Shown in pieces: positions 43,076 to 46,719 of a DNA stretch of 46,719 bases (positions within the stretch are counted from its first letter, which is position 1; each line of letters starts with the position of its first letter). The DNA comes from Beijerinckiaceae bacterium. Lineage in GTDB: Bacteria > Pseudomonadota > Alphaproteobacteria > Rhizobiales > Beijerinckiaceae. The position numbers were made by a program, and so were the translations under genes. The stretch spans positions 1 to 46,719 of the forward strand of contig JAUXWZ010000065.1 of NCBI GenBank assembly GCA_030684835.1. The letters are read 5' to 3'. The notes beneath the pieces are model-generated. The model saw nothing but the letters and a program-made list of their open reading frames with translations. It was not told the origin of the DNA and ran no database searches.

Positions 43076-43138
43076 GATTTTCTCCGTGTAAGCTGAATTC
43101 TGTCATTCATCTTACACGCAGAAAGCTCTTCGGTGGAG

Positions 43139-44470
43139 TCAAATGCGCTTTTCATCCTCGCTGGACTGCCCAAAAAATGCCAGCGGCGCGCCCAGCGCCA
43201 AGATCCCGATTCCCACCAGAGAGCCGTATCCCGTGTAGGCCAGGCTCGAATAAAGCAAGTATGCGCAGAGCGCGACGAACAACCCGGGCAAGATCGGATA
43301 CAGCGGCACGGAGAAGGGGCGCGAGGCGGCGGGTTCACGCATCCGGAAGACAAAGAGCGAAATCGCCACCAGCATCAGGAAGAACCAGAACACGGGCGCA
43401 GTGTAATCGACCATCGTCGCGAAGCCGTCTCGCGTGAACGCGCCGAAAATGACAAGCGTCAGCGCAATCGCGCCCTGCAGAAGGAACGCGTTCGCCGGAT
43501 TGTCTCGCACAGGATCCCACACGCCCAGCTTGCGAATCAGCGGCATATCGCGCCCGAGCGCGTAATACGTGCGAGCGCCCGTAAAGATGGTGGCGTTCAG
43601 CGTGCTCAAAGCCGCCGTGCAGATAATGACCGCCAGCACTACCGCCCCTGCATCGCCAACGATAACACGCATCAGGTCGGCGCCCACGGCCTTGCTCTCA
43701 CGCAAACCGGCAAATCCGAACGTATTGAGATACGCGAAGTTCACAGCAAGATAGACGGCTGTCACCGCGGCTGTGCCAATCAAAACGATTCGCACCATGT
43801 CACGCCGCACGTCTTTCATCTCACCGGACAGATAAGCGACTTCGTTCCACCCGCCGTAAGTCAGCAAAACGAACACCATCGCAAGGCCAAGCGCGCCCGA
43901 GCCGGTGACAGGCGTTGCCGGCGGCGGCGCGGCAGGCCCCGCAAGCCCGGCGATCGCCACCACAACGACAGTCGCGATTGTTGCAGACGAAAATATCAAT
44001 TGTGTGCGACGTCCCGGTTGAGTGCCCATGACATTGATCGTGGTAAAGACGATGACAGCCAACGCCGCCCACAAAGAGGAGCCGCGCGCGCCGAGCCCTA
44101 TGATCTGCTGCGCATAATCGCCAAAGACGAAGGCGACATAAGCGATGGCGCCCGTCTGAATGACGGTGCCGCGCGCCCAGCCAAAAAAGACTGCCACGCG
44201 CGGCCCATACGCCTTCCGCAGGAAGTGATATTCGCCGCCGGCGTCCGGATGGCTCGACGCCAGTTCCGCGTAACACAGCGCGCCAATCAGCATGGCGCAT
44301 CCGCCCGCGAGCCAGGCCAGCATGAACATCGTTTCGTTGGCGGTGTTGCTGGCGACAAGCGGCGGCATGCGAAAGATGCCGATGCCAATCACAACGCCGA
44401 CGATAAAGGCCACACCATCGAGCACGCTGATCGTCTTTTGCGGAGCAGACCCGCTGGTGGGAACATTCAT
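43139..44470 (-). CDS. APC-family amino acid permease
   Basis: This 443-residue inner membrane protein has about 12 hydrophobic helices and the APC pattern: SVLDGVAFIVGVVIGIGIF at the N-terminus (the glycine-rich unwound helix 1), LCYAELASSHPDAGGEYHFL, and FVLLTYGGWNEVAYLSGEMK with the conserved E of helix 6-7. Members import amino acids by proton symport or exchange. The substrate is not evident. ATG 44470 follows AAGGATTTGAA. It sits between the FmdE-like and exported methyltransferase genes, all on the minus strand. Confidence 0.9.
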   Translation of the reverse strand: MNVPTSGSAPQKTISVLDGVAFIVGVVIGIGIFRMPPLVASNTANETMFMLAWLAGGCAMLIGALCYAELASSHPDAGGEYHFLRKAYGPRVAVFFGWARGTVIQTGAIAYVAFVFGDYAQQIIGLGARGSSLWAALAVIVFTTINVMGTQPGRRTQLIFSSATIATVVVVAIAGLAGPAAPPPATPVTGSGALGLAMVFVLLTYGGWNEVAYLSGEMKDVRRDMVRIVLIGTAAVTAVYLAVNFAYLNTFGFAGLRESKAVGADLMRVIVGDAGAVVLAVIICTAALSTLNATIFTGARTYYALGRDMPLIRKLGVWDPVRDNPANAFLLQGAIALTLVIFGAFTRDGFATMVDYTAPVFWFFLMLVAISLFVFRMREPAASRPFSVPLYPILPGLFVALCAYLLYSSLAYTGYGSLVGIGILALGAPLAFFGQSSEDEKRI

Positions 44471-44533
44471 TTCAAATCCTTGACAGACAGGGAGCAGACA
44501 GACGCTGGGGGAAGTTGCGTTGCGTTAACTGGA

Positions 44534-45379
44534 TCAGCCACGCGCTGCCGTCCAGCCTTGCGCGCCGCCCGCGATGGGCGCGATGCTGTTACCCGAGACG
44601 CGGCCGGCATAGATACGCGGCTCACCTCGGATTTGTGTCATAATCCGCACTTCCTCGCCCGTAATGAGGCCCACCACCGAGGCGGTTCCGCCGGTGAACT
44701 TGACGGTTCCGCCAGTGATCTTCTGATGCGTCTGCACAAGGTCGGCTTCGATCTTGTCTGCGCCGTCGGTGATAATCCACTTGCCCGCCACCTTCGCAGG
44801 CACCACCCAGTAATAGATGCGGCTGTAATTCACCTGGTCGCGCAAGTCAGCATCCCAGTCACCCATGTCGAATGAATGCGACACGATGCGCGAGCCCGGC
44901 TTCATTTCGTCGAAAATGCGCGGGCGCAACTGCAGGTTTACGCTTGGCAAAAGATACATCGTCAGCACATCAGCGTCTGCTATCGAGGTTTCGAACAGAT
45001 TCTTGACCTCGAACGTCACCTTGTCGGTCACTTTCGCGCTCTGCGCGTTGGCGGTGGCCTCCTTAATGCGGATCGGATTGAGATCGACGCCGCGACCCCG
45101 AGCCCCAAATTTTGACGCCGCTGTCACAAGCATGCGCCCGTCGCCGCAACCCAGATCCATCACGAAATCTTTCCCCGACACTTTCGCGATGGCGAGCATC
45201 CGGTCTACGACCTCCTGAGGCGTCGGCACGTACGGCACATCAAGACGCGGCGGCTGTTCAGGCTGCTCGGGAAGTTGCGCAAACGCAGGCGTGACGGCAA
45301 GGGCGCCAGCGCCAATGAGCACGGAACGACGCGAAAGTCGCAGGTCTGCTACGGCGTCGATTTGCTTTGAGTCACTCAT
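44534..45379 (-). CDS. Tat-exported class I SAM-dependent methyltransferase-like protein
   Basis: This 281-residue protein starts with a Tat-type signal (LSRRSVLIGAGALAVTPAF, residues 14-32). The methyltransferase fold follows: DFVMDLGCGDGRMLVTAASK (motif I), GRGVDLNPIRIKEATANAQS (motif II), and the acidic strand after NLFETSIADADVLTMYLLP (motif IV). A C-terminal domain of about 90 residues, rich in beta strand and Gly/Thr, is of unknown type. SAM is not known to be available in the periplasm, so either the export signal is not used, the fold has another role, or SAM is supplied. ATG 45379 follows GAGGGAATCTG. The gene is divergent from uvrB across 165 bases. Confidence 0.8.
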   Translation of the reverse strand: MSDSKQIDAVADLRLSRRSVLIGAGALAVTPAFAQLPEQPEQPPRLDVPYVPTPQEVVDRMLAIAKVSGKDFVMDLGCGDGRMLVTAASKFGARGRGVDLNPIRIKEATANAQSAKVTDKVTFEVKNLFETSIADADVLTMYLLPSVNLQLRPRIFDEMKPGSRIVSHSFDMGDWDADLRDQVNYSRIYYWVVPAKVAGKWIITDGADKIEADLVQTHQKITGGTVKFTGGTASVVGLITGEEVRIMTQIRGEPRIYAGRVSGNSIAPIAGGAQGWTAARG

Positions 45380-45544
45380 CAGATTCCCTCATCCCTTACA
45401 AGTCGCGCGTCATCTGCCGGATGCGTCGGCTGACACTGAGTTAAGTTGACCTGGAGCCGAAGCGCAAGCGGGCCGCGTTCACATCGCCACTCTTGGCAAA
45501 ACAGACGCCTTTATAAGCAAGCAGACTCGCTCCATATTGTGGAC

Positions 45545-46719
45545 ATGCCTGTTCCTCCGAAAAAGACCGCCAAGTCGCCCACTCGCTCGCCGCGCTCCAA
45601 GGCGTCACGGCCCGACGTGCAACCGCTGGGTGAACATCTCGCAAGTCTGCTCAATCCCAAGCTGAACGAGTACAAGCAGAGCGAACGCGACCGTGGTCAC
45701 GGCTTCGAGGAGGCGCCGCAAGCAGGGTTTGACGCGCCGGACTATTCCAAGCTTGACCCCGCTCTGTCCGCCAGACTGGGCCTCGACAAGCCCACCCGAG
45801 TGAAGCCAAAGGCGCAACCCATCGTCAGCGCCAACGCGACGATGGAGTCGCTGAACGAGCTCCTCGAGCGCGGCGACCCTAACCTGCGCAATAGCAAGCC
45901 GTGGACCCCGCACCGCCCCGCGCGGCCGGAAAAATCCGAAGGCGGCATTCGCTTCGACCTTGTCAGCGAGTTCGAACCCAAGGGCGATCAACCCGCCGCA
46001 ATCGAGGAGCTTGTGAAGGGCGTGAAAGCGCACGAGCGCGATCAGGTGCTGCTTGGCGTAACCGGATCAGGCAAGACATTCACCGCTGCGCAGGTCATAA
46101 AAATAACAAATAGACCCGCGCTTATACTAGCGCCGAACAAAACGCTCGCAGCGCAACTTTATGGCGAATTTAAAAGCTTTTTTCCTAACAATGCTGTCGA
46201 GTACTTTGTTTCATACTATGATTATTACCAGCCGGAAGCCTACGTTCCGCGCACCGACACCTATATCGAGAAAGAATCATCCATCAACGAGCAGATTGAC
46301 CGCATGCGCCACTCGGCCACGCGCGCGCTGCTCGAGCGTGATGACGTCATCATCGTCGCGTCCGTCTCGTGCATCTACGGCATCGGCTCGGTGGAAACCT
46401 ACACCGCGATGACCTTCTCCATAAAACTGGGCGAGCGCATCGACCAGCGCCAGCTCATCGCGGACCTTGTCGCCCTGCAATACAAGCGCTCCGGCGGCGA
46501 CTTCTCGCGCGGCGTGTTCCGCGTGCGCGGCGACACGATTGAACTCTTCCCGGCCCATTACGAAGACCGCGCCTGGCGCATTGGCTTCTTCGGCGACGAG
46601 ATCGAGAGCATCGCGGAATTCGATCCGCTGACAGGCAAGAAAACGCAGGACCTCGAATTCGTGAAGGTCTACGCGAACTCCCATTACGTCACGCCCCGCC
46701 CCACGCTCATCCAGTCCAT
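45545..46719 (+). CDS. uvrB: UvrABC excinuclease subunit B, 5' part
   Basis: UvrB is the damage-verifying helicase-like core of nucleotide excision repair. The frame is open to the right edge (391 full codons). The UvrB core starts near residue 134 ([20 protein letters not shown]), with the Walker A VTGSGKT at 172-178 and the DNA-clamping beta-hairpin [12 protein letters not shown] at 224-235. The first 133 residues are a Lys/Pro/Asp-rich extension typical of several alphaproteobacteria. Residues 185-228 are encoded by a 132-bp stretch that is 37% G+C (49 of 132 by hand count), with ATA, AAA and AGA codons unlike the surrounding codon use. Partner UvrC is at 14.5 kb. Confidence 0.95.
   Translation, partial: MPVPPKKTAKSPTRSPRSKASRPDVQPLGEHLASLLNPKLNEYKQSERDRGHGFEEAPQAGFDAPDYSKLDPALSARLGLDKPTRVKPKAQPIVSANATMESLNELLERGDPNLRNSKPWTPHRPARPEKSEGGIRFDLVSEFEPKGDQPAAIEELVKGVKAHERDQVLLGVTGSGKTFTAAQVIKITNRPALILAPNKTLAAQLYGEFKSFFPNNAVEYFVSYYDYYQPEAYVPRTDTYIEKESSINEQIDRMRHSATRALLERDDVIIVASVSCIYGIGSVETYTAMTFSIKLGERIDQRQLIADLVALQYKRSGGDFSRGVFRVRGDTIELFPAHYEDRAWRIGFFGDEIESIAEFDPLTGKKTQDLEFVKVYANSHYVTPRPTLIQS

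Noticed and set aside
43133..44875. 580-codon plus-strand frame opposite the amino acid permease
   Set aside because: Arg/His-rich composition with no motif; the permease on the minus strand explains the open frame.
45380..45544. LexA-type SOS box (GTTC-N7-GTTC) upstream of uvrB
   Set aside because: A single GTTC is present at about 45478, but no second copy at the right spacing.

Overview
The window is GC-rich bacterial DNA, about 60% G+C by eye, densely packed with housekeeping genes. Gene content and protein signatures point to an alphaproteobacterium, most likely of the order Hyphomicrobiales (Rhizobiales). The signs are a petABC cytochrome bc1 operon, a PetP/PetR-like MarR plus response-regulator pair, a BMFP/UbiK protein, a YbjN-proC pair, an ELM1-family protein, a UvrB with a long N-terminal extension, and a 'MAGLDPAI'-type palindromic repeat. 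I cannot place it to genus. No rRNA, tRNA, CRISPR array, integrase, transposase or prophage gene was seen, so this reads as core chromosome rather than an island.

Layout. 0-8 kb: the 3' end of carA, a small methyltransferase, a DOPA-dioxygenase-like gene, then a rightward run lgt - MidA-like methyltransferase - pgeF - AbrB-family membrane protein - GST - pgsA - moaD - moaE - isochorismatase-family hydrolase, with several overlapping or nearly touching genes. 8-12 kb: ilvE (leftward), then divergently a MarR regulator, an OmpR-type response regulator and a sensor kinase. 12-14.3 kb: leftward prs, rplY and pth, with an unusual leader in front of rplY. 14.4-19.2 kb: uvrC, ubiK, ybjN, proC and a TetR regulator, all rightward. 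19.2-22 kb: the leftward petABC operon for the bc1 complex. 22.2-30 kb: trmL, a DUF2158 gene, gtrA (leftward), then carB, greA, an ELM1-like gene and trxB. 30-36.5 kb: a LysR regulator, a DUF808 membrane protein, a candidate small RNA, an orphan NMT1-type binding protein, a frame-shifted msrP, mtnP and apt. 36.5-46.7 kb: a YegD-like Hsp70, ychF, a DUF2892 protein, an aspartate aminotransferase, small membrane or exported proteins, an FmdE-like protein, an amino acid permease, a Tat-exported methyltransferase and the 5' part of uvrB.

Several functional sets are present but split: carA and carB lie 23.7 kb apart, uvrC is far from uvrB and pgsA, and pth is far from ychF. Together the genes cover pyrimidine/arginine precursor synthesis (carAB), purine salvage and PRPP supply (prs, apt, mtnP), respiration (petABC), nucleotide excision repair (uvrC, uvrB), envelope lipid and lipoprotein synthesis (pgsA, lgt), molybdopterin synthesis (moaDE) and its user msrP, and amino acid metabolism (ilvE, proC, aspC).

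The most unusual signals are not extra genes. They are: (i) a Rieske subunit whose cluster-ligand histidine codon reads as glutamine; (ii) a terminator-like 5' hairpin on the rplY mRNA that also holds an in-frame upstream start and its ribosome binding site; (iii) a two-hairpin, pyrimidine-loop RNA with an intrinsic terminator at 32.4-32.5 kb; (iv) a single-base frameshift in msrP; and (v) a 132-bp, 37% G+C patch inside uvrB.
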